Shown: positions 32,603 to 43,444 of the stretch, in pieces | How positions within the stretch are numbered: the stretch's first letter is position 1 | Layout: each line of letters begins with the position of its first letter | Source of the DNA: Leucosporidium creatinivorum | Taxonomy: Eukaryota > Basidiomycota > Microbotryomycetes > Leucosporidiales > Leucosporidiaceae | Length of the DNA: 64,000 nucleotides | Reading direction: 5' to 3' | NCBI GenBank assembly: GCA_001600635.1 | Contig: BCKL01000005.1 | Location: forward strand, 1,080,540 to 1,144,539 | Position numbers and translations under genes: made by a program | The notes under the pieces: generated by a model | What the model saw: the letters and a program-made list of their open reading frames with translations, nothing else | Database searches by the model: none | Told to the model about the DNA's origin: nothing

Positions 32603-33739
32603 CTACAGCTTCTTGATCTTCTCGATCAGCATATTTTCCCTCTTCGTAGGGTCTATGGCCTGCGGTGGGAGCGAAGAGGGTCAGCTCCGAAATCTCGGCG
32701 CTCGGCGCTCCCTCCCTCCAAGCCGAAAGAGACGACCTACCGAATCCCAGTGCTCGTCCAGCAGCTCAAGAAACCTCTTTCCGCCATCTGTTGAGCTCGC
32801 TCAGGTGTAGCCTCACGGAGGACCTCGTCGGCAAAGAGGGAGAGTTGCATGTCCTGGCGGCAACGACGACCGAGCGACCAGTAGAGAGCTTCGTGCCAGC
32901 AAGCATTGATGGGGATGTCGTGAAGAGCAACGGGCCTGAAGAGCTCAGGGAGCGGGAGAGATAGGAAGGTGCCTGCGAGGTGGGACGCAGCTTCAGTAAG
33001 CTGCCGCAACGCCGAATCGAAGGCGAGATCTCGTACTGCGTCCACCGTGGCGTGACAGCTCCTTGAGGAGCTCGATATAGATGAAAACAACCTCGTCTCC
33101 ATCCAGGCTCTTCTTGCCTTCGCTAATCGTCTCGGCTGCCCCAATTATAGCGGCTCGGTGCGAAACACTGGCGGTTCCCCTACGCTCCATACGCTCGAGC
33201 TCCTAGGCCATACTGGCGATGTAGATGTCGTCCACCGAGTATTGGATCTGCTGTGCTTCTCCCGTACCCTTGACCTCCAAAGCAGCGAGCCTGAGGTAGA
33301 CGAAGAAGTCTCGGCACATGGAAGAGGGATGGCCGAGATGCAGCGCCGAGCGGAGGAAGACGGCGAGGTTTGGCTTGATGGATTGGATCCACATCAAGAG
33401 AGTGTGGTTGAAGTCCTTCCTGTCCGAGCCCTCGGGAATTGGCTCCATCTGAGAGCAGAAGCGCTTGTGACCTGGCCAAGCTGCTTCCTGTGCAGAGGAA
33501 GGCAGAAATGAGCTAGGCGAGCAGCATGGGTACAAGAGACGGTTTAAGCCCCACCTAGCAGTCTCTGGAGCAGCTGTAGTAGCCCGAAGTCAGCTTCCGG
33601 GCACCGGGACGCCGGCTCGAGCTCCCTCGACTTACTAGTGGGCTCTCTTGCACGCACTACAGGCCTTGAGCACCTCCCCCGGTCCCATCATTCTCAAGCA
33701 AGACTGACAGGCCATCTTTGAAGCCATCGAGTGTTCCAT
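32603..33739 (-). pseudogene. Decayed MYND zinc-finger paralog
   Basis: The start at 33739 (MEHSMASKMACQSC) opens a MYND finger split over introns as in its siblings: CQSCLRMMGPG, CSACKRAHY, then CSRDC. At the end of exon 2 the codon expected to be Gln (CAG, as in the siblings) is TAG at 33555-33557. The next exon is well kept (EAAWPGHKRFCSQ, NLAVFLRSALHLGHPSSM) but has another in-frame TAG at 33203-33205, where the 43.4-kb sibling reads DELKR. Near the 3' end GGFLELLDEHWD is broken by a one-base frame change (read as RGFLSCWTSTG). The final exon AIDPTKRENMLIEKIKKL matches the siblings. With three disruptions I call it a pseudogene of a host gene; intact promoter-like sequence remains upstream. 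Confidence 0.75.
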
Positions 33740-33960
33740 TGAAAGCCGAGGGAAGCGACGAGTGAGTGGTCGAAGATCAAGAGACGAAACCGAATCGAGC
33801 TCGCTTGTCTTGTAGCTGAGCTGACCTTTCATGAGGGTTCGATAGGGTTGGAAAACTCACGTGGATCCGTACAGCGCTGCTCTCGCGATCTGCAAATCTG
33901 CACCATCGTCTCTGCCGGCCGAAAAGCACTCGCTCGCCCGAGTTCGGCTCCGTCTTCAGA
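33740..33960 (-). promoter_or_regulatory. MYND-paralog upstream block, copy A
   Basis: Read on the minus strand, this stretch aligns with 44,785-44,975 on the plus strand over about 200 bp. Shared runs include CAGAGACGATGGTGCAGATT, ATCGCGAGAGCAGC, and a start-proximal core CTTGATCTTCGACCACTCAC that ends about 15-20 nt before the start codon. Confidence 0.7.
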
Positions 33961-34106
33961 CCTTCCGAAGGGGCGGTACGTGTTGCGCGCTCAATGTTAC
34001 GTTCCAAGAGCTTACTCCGCCTCGCTCTGCTGCTCTCAGGCTCGCCAAGTCCTCGAATTAAGCTCTCAGAGCTTCGCCGAGCTCAGCGCCGAAGGAGAAG
34101 CTAGCG

Positions 34107-35276
34107 TCAAGTGCGATTTCCAAATAAGTTACACAGCTCAATAGTATCCTGCAACTTTCGAGTCTTGGTCAAGATCGCATGTATCCCTGCATCCGAATCC
34201 ATCGCCTCCTGATAGGTGAAGAAGGTCAGCCTCAACCTCGGCGCTGGCTCCTTCGCTGCTCTCGCCAAAAGGGAAGACTCACCGGACCCCATTCCTTATC
34301 CAGCAGCTCAAAGAGTCCCCTTTGAACCATCTGCCTTGCCCGCTCGGTGGGAGTGTCGCAGAGGAGGAGGTCGGTGATGAGGAGCAGTGCAGGGTCGGTG
34401 GAGAGGCGTCCGAGAGCCCAGAGGAGGGTTTCGCGCCAGCAGGGGTTGATGTAGCTCTTGATATCCCCCCTCTTGGCGGCGTGCTTGCTGCTGGAGTTGA
34501 CATCGAGCACAGCGTCTGAAGAAGATAGGCGACGAGTCAGACCGAACTTGTGACCATCGCCGAGCGCCGAGAAGCAACGTACAGATGATAGCTGGGATGT
34601 TGTGGCCGGGGATGAGGACCAAATAGGCGACAACAACCGTCTCTGCTCCCTCCCTCGTCGTGATGGGCCTCTCCAGGGCTCGTTTCACCTCGGAGATATG
34701 CGCCTCGCTCGCGACGTCGCCTGTAGCAGCAGCCCGGCGGATCTGCTCCTTGAAGCCCTGAACCTCGGCGTCGAAGATAGTGTAACTCTTGGTACCGTCA
34801 ATGGCTGTACCCTGCCTGAAGGACAGTCGCACAAAGTGGTCGGCGTTGAGGGGAGAAGGAGTGCCGAGGCGGAAGGCGGAGCGAAGCATGAGGTTGAGCG
34901 GCTGCACGATGCTGAAGATGTAGGTCTGGAAACAGCGCTGTAGCCCTCGGTAGCTGGGCTCGCCGGGAGGTTCGGCGAGGCGCGAGCAGAAGCGCTTGTG
35001 CTCCGGCCAGGCGAGCTTCTGCACGGCGCCAGGAGGTCAGCTGGACCGTCAGAGCAAGTCCATACACCTTGACTTACCTGGCACTCCTTTGAACAACTGG
35101 AGGGAAAACTTTGTCAGTATCTTCCGCTCGCAAGAAGCGACCTCTGAGAACCGAGCGCGCGCCACTCCGAGAGCTCACTAGAAGACTGTTTTGCAGCGAC
35201 TGCATGCCCTAGTGCGCCTCTTCGGGTCCGTACCGCGCTTCATACACTGTTGACAGTCCCAACGAGGAGCAGTCAT
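34107..35276 (-). CDS. MYND zinc-finger protein, paralog 2
   Basis: The start at 35276 (MTAPRWDCQQCMKR) leads directly into a complete MYND finger: CQQC, CSRC, CSKEC and HKRFC ligands, spread over three exons with introns at the same places as the siblings. The body carries LMLRSAFRLGTPSPLNADHF and a linker rich in charged residues; a later exon gives YINPCWRETLLWALGRLSTD followed by LLLCDTPTERARQMVQRGLF and ELLDKEWGP, the family's C-terminal domain. The last exon (EAMDSDAGIHAILTKTRK) runs on for about 12 residues past the siblings' KL stop, ending at 34107. No break is seen, so it looks functional. MYND fingers bind proline-rich partners; the cell role here is unknown. Confidence 0.72.
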
Positions 35277-35568
35277 TGGCGAGACGAGTCGTGGGCGAGC
35301 GACGAGTGAGTGGTCGAAGATCAAGAGACGACGTCGTTTCGAAGTTGGCTTTCGTCGCCCTTCGCACTGAGCTCTCAGCTCTCCCTCTTTTGGACGACAT
35401 CTACAGAAATCAAAGCCGTATTCAAGATTGCTAGTCGCGACGAACGTCCTTCCACTCCCTCCTCTCCTTACGCCTGCACCGAACGAACGAAACGACACTC
35501 TGCTTTTCCTCTCTCCCCGTCAAGCAAGCTTCCCCATCCCCTCTCCTCACTCTCAAGCCTTAAAGGAC
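35277..35568. other. Spacer with MYND-paralog upstream block, copy C
   Basis: The part next to the MYND start (35295-35345, minus strand) contains the block core CTTGATCTTCGACCACTCAC. The rest is the calnexin 3' flank. No gene is seen. Confidence 0.6.
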
Positions 35569-37952
35569 CCTACAGCTCCTCACTCTTCTTCCCCTTAGCC
35601 CCCGCCCTCGTCCTGACCCCCTCCTTGACCTCCTCAACCTGCTCGGCGGCCTTCTCAGCGAGCGGGGCGAGCTGCTCAGCGGCCTCGTCGATGGAGGTCT
35701 TGACGTCCGCAGTGACGGCATCCGTCTTCTTGGCGATGGTGGCTTTAGTTTCGCGCACCGTCTTCTTGGTGGGGATGAGGAAGGAGAAGACTGGTTTGGT
35801 GGGAGGGAGGGTCAGCGAGGGGAGGGAGGGGAGAAGGAGGAAGGACGGAAGGAAGGAGAGACGTACAGACAGTGAGCATGCCCAGAAGAGTAGCAAACAG
35901 AACCGCCGCCGCAGCGCCCGTCGCCGCATCCTCCTTGAACGCTCCAACGGGGTCCACGACGGCCTTGTCGGCAAAGGTACGGAGCTTGAACTGAGCCCAC
36001 GCGAGGGGCTCCTTGGTGTAGTCGGGAGCGGTCGCGTCAGAGTTGGAAGAGGAGGGAGGAGTGATGGGCTTGTCGGCCTCCTCGGCGGCGTCCTCGAGGG
36101 CCTTCTTGACGAGGAAGGTCTCCTCGGCGAGGGCCGAGGCGTCGGCTTCGGACGAGCCGATGTAGAGCTGTTGTCGGGTGTGAGTGAGGGTCAGCTTTGC
36201 TCACTCAGAGGGAGGAAGGTGGGGAAGAATTGAACGCACGTTGTCGAAGAGGATATCCTCCGTCATGGACCAGAGCTCGAGTCCGACTCCGGCAATCTTG
36301 TTGAAGCTGGCAGGGTCGAGGTCTTCGTAGTAGTCGGGGTTGGCAATCTTCTTGGGCGCCCACACGCCCTTGTAGAGGGGGTTGTCGATGAGGGGAGCGA
36401 ACCACTTTCCCTGTTGCGATGCAAGCGAGGAGGGTCAGCCGAGCGTACTGAGCTGAGCTGGGAGTGAGAGGTTGCGACACGAACCTTGTACTCGGGGTTG
36501 GCGATCTCGGGGCGCTTCCAGGGTCCGCAGCCGGCGGCGGTCTGGCAGGCGGGGTTGGGAACGGCAGGAGCGATCCACTCTCCGTCGTCCTCATCCGACC
36601 ACTCCTCGGGCTTCTGCTCGGCGCGCGCAACAATCTGGTCAGCGTTCCTGCATCGCGTAGTGAGCCCGAGCATCGCTGGAAGGACAACACACCTCAGCCT
36701 CCGGATCCGGAATCGTAGCCGACTCGCTCTCGAGCCAATCCTCGGGCTTCTCGGCCTTGTCATCCTCGACAAACTGGGGGGCATCCTCATCCCACTCCTC
36801 GGGCTTGACAGCACTAGGATCCGTAATCTTGGGCGACTCGACCCAATCCTCGGGCTTGACGTCCTCGGGATCATCAATCTCCTTGGACGGGTTGACGGCG
36901 GGGGAGAAGTCCTCGAGGAGGGAGCCCTTGCGCACCGACTCGTTGTCAATCTTGATCTCGTAGGTCTGGTCCGGACGGACGATCAGGGTGTAGAGGGCGC
37001 TGGTCTTGCGGATTTTGGGCTGAGGAGGAGAGAGAAGGTGCTTCTCCTCGATTTCGCCGGTGAGGGGGTTGGCGTGGCGGAAGATGAAGTGGACCTTGTT
37101 GGTGGCGCCGCAGCGGTCGGGTCCGAACCTGCAAGAGGATAGAGTATAGGGCAGCGAAGGGGGAGGGTGGGTGAAGGTGTAAAGAGCGAGGTAGAGGAGG
37201 CGAGGTCAGCTCGGCTCGGCGTGCGAAAGGCGACGGCCGCTCAAACGCACATGATGGTGAAGGGCGACTTGTCCGAGAACTCCTCGGCTTGGATTCCCTT
37301 TAAAGTCACGTAAGAGTCAGCCTAGCTCTCCTCCGTCGAGTCCTACCAAGAACTCACCACATCCGAGTCGGTCAAGAGCTTGATGTAAGCCCCACCGCAC
37401 TCGAGTCCCTTCTGCAGCTTGACCTCGTACTGCGCTACGATGGTCTTGCCCTTGGGGTCCAAGGGGGCCTCAAAGGGGGCCGAGATAGCGTGGTGAGCAG
37501 CCTTGGTCTTGAGGACGAGTCCTTCGTCGCCTTGAATGCCGGGGTAGACGGTGGGCTCCTCGACGGACCACTTGCCGACGTAGGAGAAGACCTGTTCGAT
37601 ACAGAGTGTTAGTGTGCTGTGCTGCCTAGCTCGCTACAGCTCTGGCGCAGAGGACAGCACGAGCCGCGGCGGAAGGGGAGTGGACGCGTGTTGGAGCTCA
37701 CCTCTCCTAATTTCTCCTCCTTTGTAGCTTTGGAGGGGGACCAGCGTTGTTCCCAATCGGGAGTGAATTGCTCTACAAAGTGACCCTTGATCTCGGTGGG
37801 CTGTTTAAAGGGAATTACAAGTCAGAAGTGAGTTGACGTGTCCGAGGTAAGTGAGAGTGGTGGAGCTGACTTACGGTGAAGGTAGGGCGGGATTGAGCAG
37901 CTACGGAAGCGGCGGAAGCAGCAGCAGCGGCAAAGGCTACAGAAGAGCGCAT
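35569..37952 (-). CDS. CNE1: Calnexin
   Basis: Calnexin is the ER membrane lectin chaperone for monoglucosylated glycoproteins. The start at 37952 gives a signal peptide ([20 protein letters not shown]). The lectin domain shows [38 protein letters not shown] and [20 protein letters not shown]. The arm repeats follow: [49 protein letters not shown], then the type-2 repeats with [18 protein letters not shown]-like pieces and [13 protein letters not shown] single transmembrane helix ([16 protein letters not shown]) lies in the penultimate coding part, followed by a cytosolic tail with a Lys/Glu/Ala helix ending KKSEEL at 35569. About seven exons. Well supported. Confidence 0.95.
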
Positions 37953-38245
37953 CTTGTCGAGAGAGTTACAGACAGACGAGTGAATGGAGAAAGGGAGAGA
38001 GCAAGTCGACGCGCAGCTCTCGGATCTCTTCTTTCGACTTCGACTTGGACGTTCACGTGCGCTTCGAATCTCTCGTCAATCTACGACCCTACAGAACTGA
38101 ATCACAGCCATCCTCTGTACACGCTTCTCACCTCGACTGGCAGCTCGCTCTCTCTCTCTTCTTCCCCTCTCCATCTCCATCTCATCTCTTCGCTTCTCCT
38201 CGCCGTCTCTCCTTCTCTCCCACCTACTCGCCTACATCTCGCAAC
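37953..38245. promoter_or_regulatory. Divergent promoter, calnexin / NAD(P)HX epimerase
   Basis: The start codons are 293 bp apart. The epimerase side is strongly pyrimidine-rich (CTCTCTCTCTTC near 38150). I did not recognise an unfolded-protein-response element with certainty. Confidence 0.5.
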
Positions 38246-39609
38246 ATGTTCAACCCTTTCTCCTCATCATCGAACGCTCCTGCTGGACCTCGCTACATCT
38301 CAGCAAAGGAAGCGCAACAGATTGATCAAGAACTAATGGGCTCAGACGGCGCCTTCTCCCTCGATCAGGTCAGTTCTCGCTGTTGTACTCTACTAGAGCA
38401 GTAGTACCGTCTCCCTCTTTACCTCCCTCTGCTCCCCATCACCCTCGCCTCCCTCGCTCTCGGCGCTAACGTCCTCCTCCCCTCCCCCCACATCTCCTCC
38501 TCCGCCCTCCCTATCAACAGCTAATGGAACTCGCCGGCCTAGCCATCGCCCAAGCCTTCGTCGAAATCTTCCCCCTCGGTCCTCGCCTCCCCGTCGACGC
38601 CAATGGCATCAAGCAGAAGCGTACAAATGAGAGGGTCCTCGTTTGCTGTGGACCGGGCAATCAGGGTGGCGATGGATTGGTGGCGGCGAGGCACCTTTGT
38701 GAGTGCGTACGAAGGGGAGAGGGGAATCAAGCTGATCTGTGACGATTGCAGACCAGTTTGGATACTCGCCTTCCGTCTTTTATCCCAAGGTGAGCCTTTC
38801 CGCCGAGCAATTAAAGCTCGGCGATCGCTGACTTCTCAATTCTCGTTCACAGGAGAGCTCCGGGGAGATCTTCTCGGTGCGTTCGAATCTCTGTATACCT
38901 CTGTGGGACAAGACTGACCGCTCGTTCCACCTTACAGCGCCTCAAGCGCCAATGCGAGAACCTCGACCTGCCCATCATCGCCCCTCCTCCCATCGCCGCC
39001 TCTTCCTTTCCCATGGCGCCTGACGCGCAAGAGAACGCCTTCAGGCGCGCTCTCTCGCAAGCTGACCTCGTCTTGGACTGTGTCTTCGGTGAGCTCTTCG
39101 CTCGACTGCTTGCGCCGAACGAGCTGACCTCGACCCTCGACGAACCAGGCTTCTCCTACAAGCCTCCAGCTCGCGCACCTTTCACTGCGGTGCTCAAGGC
39201 GTTCCAGACTACCGAGAAGCCTATTGTCAGTGTCGATATCCCGAGCGGATGGGACGTCGAGGAGGGAAAGCTCGACGAGGATGACTTTACGCCAGGTGAG
39301 CACGATGACGAGATCTGTAGGGGACGACGAAACTGACCAGCTTACTTCTCTACCATCTATAGCTGCCCTCATCTCGCTTACGGCGCCCAAACTTGGCGTC
39401 AAGGCCTTCGCAGAGGAAGGCCGAACCCACTGGCTAGGCGGCCGCTTCATCAACGAGTGAGCTCTTCTTGCCTCGTCCTACGTGTGTGAGAAGCACGAGT
39501 TGATCCTATTCTACTACACAGCGCCATGAACAAGAACTACGATCTGCAGCTTCCCTACTACCCGGGCACGGCTCAGGCGGTCGACATTACCTTGAGGGAA
39601 TGGCGATAA
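38246..39609 (+). CDS. NAD(P)H-hydrate epimerase (NAXE/Nnr1)
   Basis: This enzyme epimerises damaged R-NAD(P)HX so that the partner dehydratase can repair it. The start at 38246 gives [20 protein letters not shown], possibly a weak mitochondrial leader. The YjeF_N fold is clear: [102 protein letters not shown] and HWLGGRFI. It ends [17 protein letters not shown] at the TAA at 39607. There are about eight exons; the first intron (38369-38520) is longer than most. The downstream dehydratase is not in this window. Confidence 0.93.
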
Positions 39610-39814
39610 TTTGGTTACGATACTGCGGAAAGGTCATACATGTTACCCTTTCCGATCTATCGAGCTGTTCAATGGTCAGAGCGAGAACCGAGATCCGCTT
39701 TCGAAAGCAACTGAATTGAGATCTGCGAAGCCGGGACGCGCTGAGCGCTGCTCGAGATGCTCCTCGTTGCTCTCCCTCCTCCTCCTCGTCACCTCGTCGC
39801 TTCTCTTCTCGCCC

Positions 39815-41493
39815 ATGTCGCGGACACTACCGATAGCTCGTCTAACAGCACGAGCCCGACCAAGATCGAGTCTATCACAGCTTCCAAGCGAGCTGCAAAA
39901 GCTCCCCTCCTCCTCCTCCCTCTCCCCAATCGCCTCTTCCTCTTCCCTCCGTCATCCTCCCTCACACTCGCGTTCCGCCTGGACCTCTTCCATTCCCGGC
40001 TTATCCTCCGCCAGCCCCTACGCCTCGACTTCCACCTCATCCTCCCTCCTCGCCGGCTCGTCCAAAGTCGCCCTCCAAGATCCCCTCAAGCTCCTAGGCG
40101 CCGAGCTAGGCCTCCTCCGCTCCAACGTCCAACACCTCCTCGGCTCGGGCCACCCCGCATTGGACACCATCGCCAAATACTACTTTCAAGCCGAAGGGAA
40201 GCATGTCCGGCCGATGCTCATCTTGCTCATGAGCCAGGCGACGAATGGGTTGGCCCCGGGCTGGGAAGCGAGGAGGGATCAGGCGGCGCAGGCTGAGCTC
40301 CGGCGAGAAGAGGGCAAGGAAGGACTGGGAGGGGATGATATCGACGAACCGTTGAGCCCCCCAGCCGTGCTCAACGACCAGAACCCCTCGATGCTCGCTT
40401 CGGCCAAATCGTTCTTCTCCGACCCTCTCGCTTCCCTCCGTCCAGCTCCCACCACCACTTCCATCGCCCAATCGATCCACCAAACGCACCTCCTCCCCTC
40501 GCAACGCCGCCTCGCCGAAATCACCGAGATGATCCACGTCGCCTCGCTGTTGCACGACGATGTTATTGACCTCGCGGAAACGAGGCGGTCGGCCCCGTCC
40601 GCTCCTTCGCTGTTTGGCAACAAGCTGTCCATTCTGGCGGGGGATTTCTTGCTCGCAAGAGCTTCCCTTGCTCTCTCCAGGCTCGGGAGCAATGAGGTCG
40701 TCGAGCTCGTCGCTTCCGTCCTCGCCAACTTGGTCGAAGGCGAGGTGATGCAGATGAAGGGGAACGTACCGGGGGCAGGTGGAGCAGGGGGAGGAGCACC
40801 ATCATCACTAGCACAAGGACCGACACCCGAGATCTTTGATCATTACATGAAGAAGACGTACCTCAAGACGGCGAGCTTGATTGCCAAGAGTACGAGGGCG
40901 ACGACCATTCTCGGAGGGTGTGGTGTTAAGCAGGGGTGGGCCGAGGGGGAGAAGGTCAAGGATATCGCCTACTCGTATGGTCGCAACTTGGGCATCGCCT
41001 TCCAGGTGCGTTGCTCGAGCTCGAGTTCCGCCAAAGCTCGGCGATGAGCTGACCCTCGGCTCCTCTCTCTCTCTCCTTGACAGCTTGTGGACGACATGCT
41101 CGACTTTACGGCATCAGCAGCACAACTCGGCAAACCGGGAGGAGGAGCAGACCTCAAGCTTGGGTTGGCTACCGCACCAGCACTCTACGCCTGGGAGGAG
41201 TTCCCCGAGCTCGGCGCCATGATTGAGCGCAAGTTTGCCGGCGAGGATGATGTCGAGCGGGTGCGTTCTTGCTTCCTCCCTCCTCCTCCCGCTCTCGATA
41301 GACTTGAAGCTGACCGAGCGACCTGAAACAGGCCCGACACCTCATCTCGCGCTCCTCAGGCGCCGAACGAACAGCCGCTCTCGCCGAACATCACTCAAAA
41401 TTGGCGCGGCAAGCGCTGGAAGGCCTTCCCGAAAGCGAGGCGAGGACAGCATTGGATAATATGGCGAGGGAGACATTGTCGAGGAAGAAGTAG
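39815..41493 (+). CDS. COQ1: Trans-polyprenyl diphosphate synthase (COQ1)
   Basis: It builds the ubiquinone side chain in mitochondria. I chose the ATG at 39815 (MSRTLPIARLTARARPRSSL), which gives an Arg/Ser-rich targeting leader; the frame is open further upstream but that part overlaps the previous gene's 3' flank. Exons: 39815-41005, 41083-41260 and 41332-41493. Motifs: GKHVRPMLILLMSQA, the first aspartate-rich motif HDDVIDLAETRR, FGNKLSILAGDFLLARAS, the GLY-like KTYLKTASLIAKS, and the second aspartate-rich motif LVDDMLDFTAS. A Pro/Ser/Ala-rich insert of about 90 residues (from ~40,255 to 40,490) sits between the GKHVRP block and the first DDxxD; yeast Coq1 also has an insert here. Chain length cannot be told. 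Confidence 0.93.
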
Positions 41494-41655
41494 AGATGCT
41501 GGTAGACACTTGTAGAGCGTAGAGCTCGGTGGAGCAGAGGAGAGGGAGACCGAATACACGCTCCCTTTTACTAGACCTAGTCTTGGCGGTGGTATCGAGT
41601 TAGGTTGCAGGGTACTAGAGAGAGACAGCGATATGGTACAGAGGTGTTGATGCGA

Positions 41656-42279
41656 CTACTGAGCGTTCTTGAGGACGTCGCGGAGGGAGCTGCGAAGGGC
41701 GTTAGGAGGGGCCGAGTCAGCTTCACTGGTCGGCGAGAGTTGAGTCAGCAGAGGTCCCACCCTTGTGCTGTTGCCATCTCATTCTCAAGGTACTGTATAG
41801 AGCAGCAGAAGGTCAGCCTGGGCTCCAATGCGAGCAAGAAGGGGTCGACGCGCCTTCATCTTCTTCTCGAGCGCGACCACCTCAGTCGAGCTCTCCTTGG
41901 CCTTGCTCTTCAATCCATCCTCCACGCTCTTCCTCGGCTCCTGAATGAACCTGTCCAACCGAGCCCGTCAGCCTGGGCGAGCGTTCCATCGCGCTCTCGC
42001 TCGGGGCTCACATCCTCCCAACTCCCTTGTAGCACGTCACTGGCGGGTCGGTCGGTAGGGCCTCAATCTCGCGTAAAGTGAGAGTGTTGAGCTTGGCGTC
42101 CCGTTGCCGAGCGTTGTGCTGGGAGCGGACGATTTGGAGTTGACGAGCGGCGTCTTGGTATTGAGCTTGGAGCTGCATGAGCACCTGTGGGAGAGAGCAG
42201 AGGGTGAGATTTGTAGCTGTGTAGAAGGGAGAGTGAAGCTCACCTTTTGCATGCCTTCATCCATCACGGGAGCCGACAT
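41656..42279 (-). CDS. PFD1: Prefoldin subunit 1 (beta-type)
   Basis: Prefoldin is the cytosolic hexamer that passes nascent actin and tubulin to the CCT chaperonin. The start at 42279 gives MSAPVMDEGMQK, with exons 42279-42244, 42184-42012, then one from about 41950, a tiny one (YLENEMATAQG), and the last ending at 41656. The first helix (VLMQLQAQYQDAARQLQIVR) and the second (KESSTEVVALEKKMK, then YLENEMATAQGSLRDVLKNA) bracket the conserved hairpin LREIEALPTDRPVTCYKGVG, RMFIQEPRKSVEDGLKSKAK. The intron after EKKMK has no GT in the right phase: GC-AG (GCGCGT...TACAG) would fit. Length is about 120 aa, normal for the family. Confidence 0.88.
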
Positions 42280-42530
42280 TTGTGTGAGCAGCTCGGAGAT
42301 GTCGAAGGGAGAGAGCGCGATTCGAACTGGCGACGGGTTAGCTTCCTGCCTCGTCGTCGCTACTCTCGCCTTCAACTCGCTGCAGCACATTATTACAGGT
42401 CAGTAGTCGCTTCTGCAGCTGGGACAGGCAACCTAGTACCCTACAGCAAGCTCAGTCGGCTGACCATGTTTTTGCTCCCTCACGCTCCCCTCACGCCTCC
42501 GCTCCTCGCCGTCCTACAGCTCCAAGCCAG

Positions 42531-43169
42531 ATGAACGCCTTGCCAATCCTCCGCTCTGCTCTCCGTACGAGGGTAGCACCCACCGCCTTCCCTCGGATGT
42601 ACTACAGCACAGCTCCCACACCAGCAGTAGCAGCAGCGTCCTCCTCTTCTTCCTCCTCGCCTTCCTCTTCCGCCGCTCCTTCACCACCACCTACTCGCTC
42701 CTCTACTCTGGACGAAATCCAAGCCGGCCTCCGCGCCAAAGCAGCCAACCCCAACCCCACCTCGCCCTCCTTCGCGACCTCGAAGCGCTCCGCCGCCGAG
42801 AGCGACAAGTACAAATGGGAAGCCCACTTCAACGTCTCGTCTTCCTCCTCCGCTCGTTCCGTGGCCCCTCCCTCCGCTCCCACCCCACAAGACAACTGGC
42901 GCACCTCGCAAATCGTCGGCTACACCGCTCCCATCACCACCACCTCGGCACGCTCGTTCGCGGTCATGGGAGGAGACGTCGGCAGGGCGTTTAGGAAGTT
43001 GAACCGCGTGTTGAGGGATAATAATGTCAGGAGGGAGCTCAAGAGGCAGGAGAGGTTTGAGAGTGGGTCGGATAAGAGGGTTAGGCTCGATTCAGAGAGG
43101 CATAGGAGGAGGTTCAAGGTCGCGGTGGGAAAGGCCGTCTCCCTTGCTATGCGCATGAAGGATATGTAG
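42531..43169 (+). CDS. MRP21: Mitochondrial ribosomal protein bS21m (Mrp21)
   Basis: This is a mitochondrial small-subunit ribosomal protein. It is a single-exon gene of 212 codons. The N-terminus (MNALPILRSALRTRVAPTAF) is an Arg-rich presequence, followed by a long Ser/Pro/Ala-rich linker. The bS21 domain lies at the C-terminus: DVGRAFRKLNRVLRDNNVRR, ELKRQERFESGSDKR, then RLDSERHRRRFKVAVGKAVS. This matches fungal Mrp21 proteins, which also carry a long N-terminal extension. It diverges from PFD1 with 251 bp between start codons. Confidence 0.92.
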   Translation: MNALPILRSALRTRVAPTAFPRMYYSTAPTPAVAAASSSSSSSPSSSAAPSPPPTRSSTLDEIQAGLRAKAANPNPTSPSFATSKRSAAESDKYKWEAHFNVSSSSSARSVAPPSAPTPQDNWRTSQIVGYTAPITTTSARSFAVMGGDVGRAFRKLNRVLRDNNVRRELKRQERFESGSDKRVRLDSERHRRRFKVAVGKAVSLAMRMKDM

Positions 43170-43444
43170 TGGGTGTTATGAGTAATGGACGGGTCGTATT
43201 GCTGTGTTTCCGAGGGCGGGAGAGGTGTCGAAGAGCGGCTCGGCGCAGGCGCTCGGCGAACGGATGAACAGACATGAGCAGAGACTATCGAGACGAGCGA
43301 AAGCACTCCTGTACTGCTCTACTCATCGAGAACAAGCTCACTGTAAGCTGCTCGAAGGTCCGCGGACCAAGCCATGAGCCAGCTCGACTCCGTTTCGCCT
43401 CTTGGCTTTCGACCGCTCGCTCGTCGCTGCCTCTACTTTGCACG

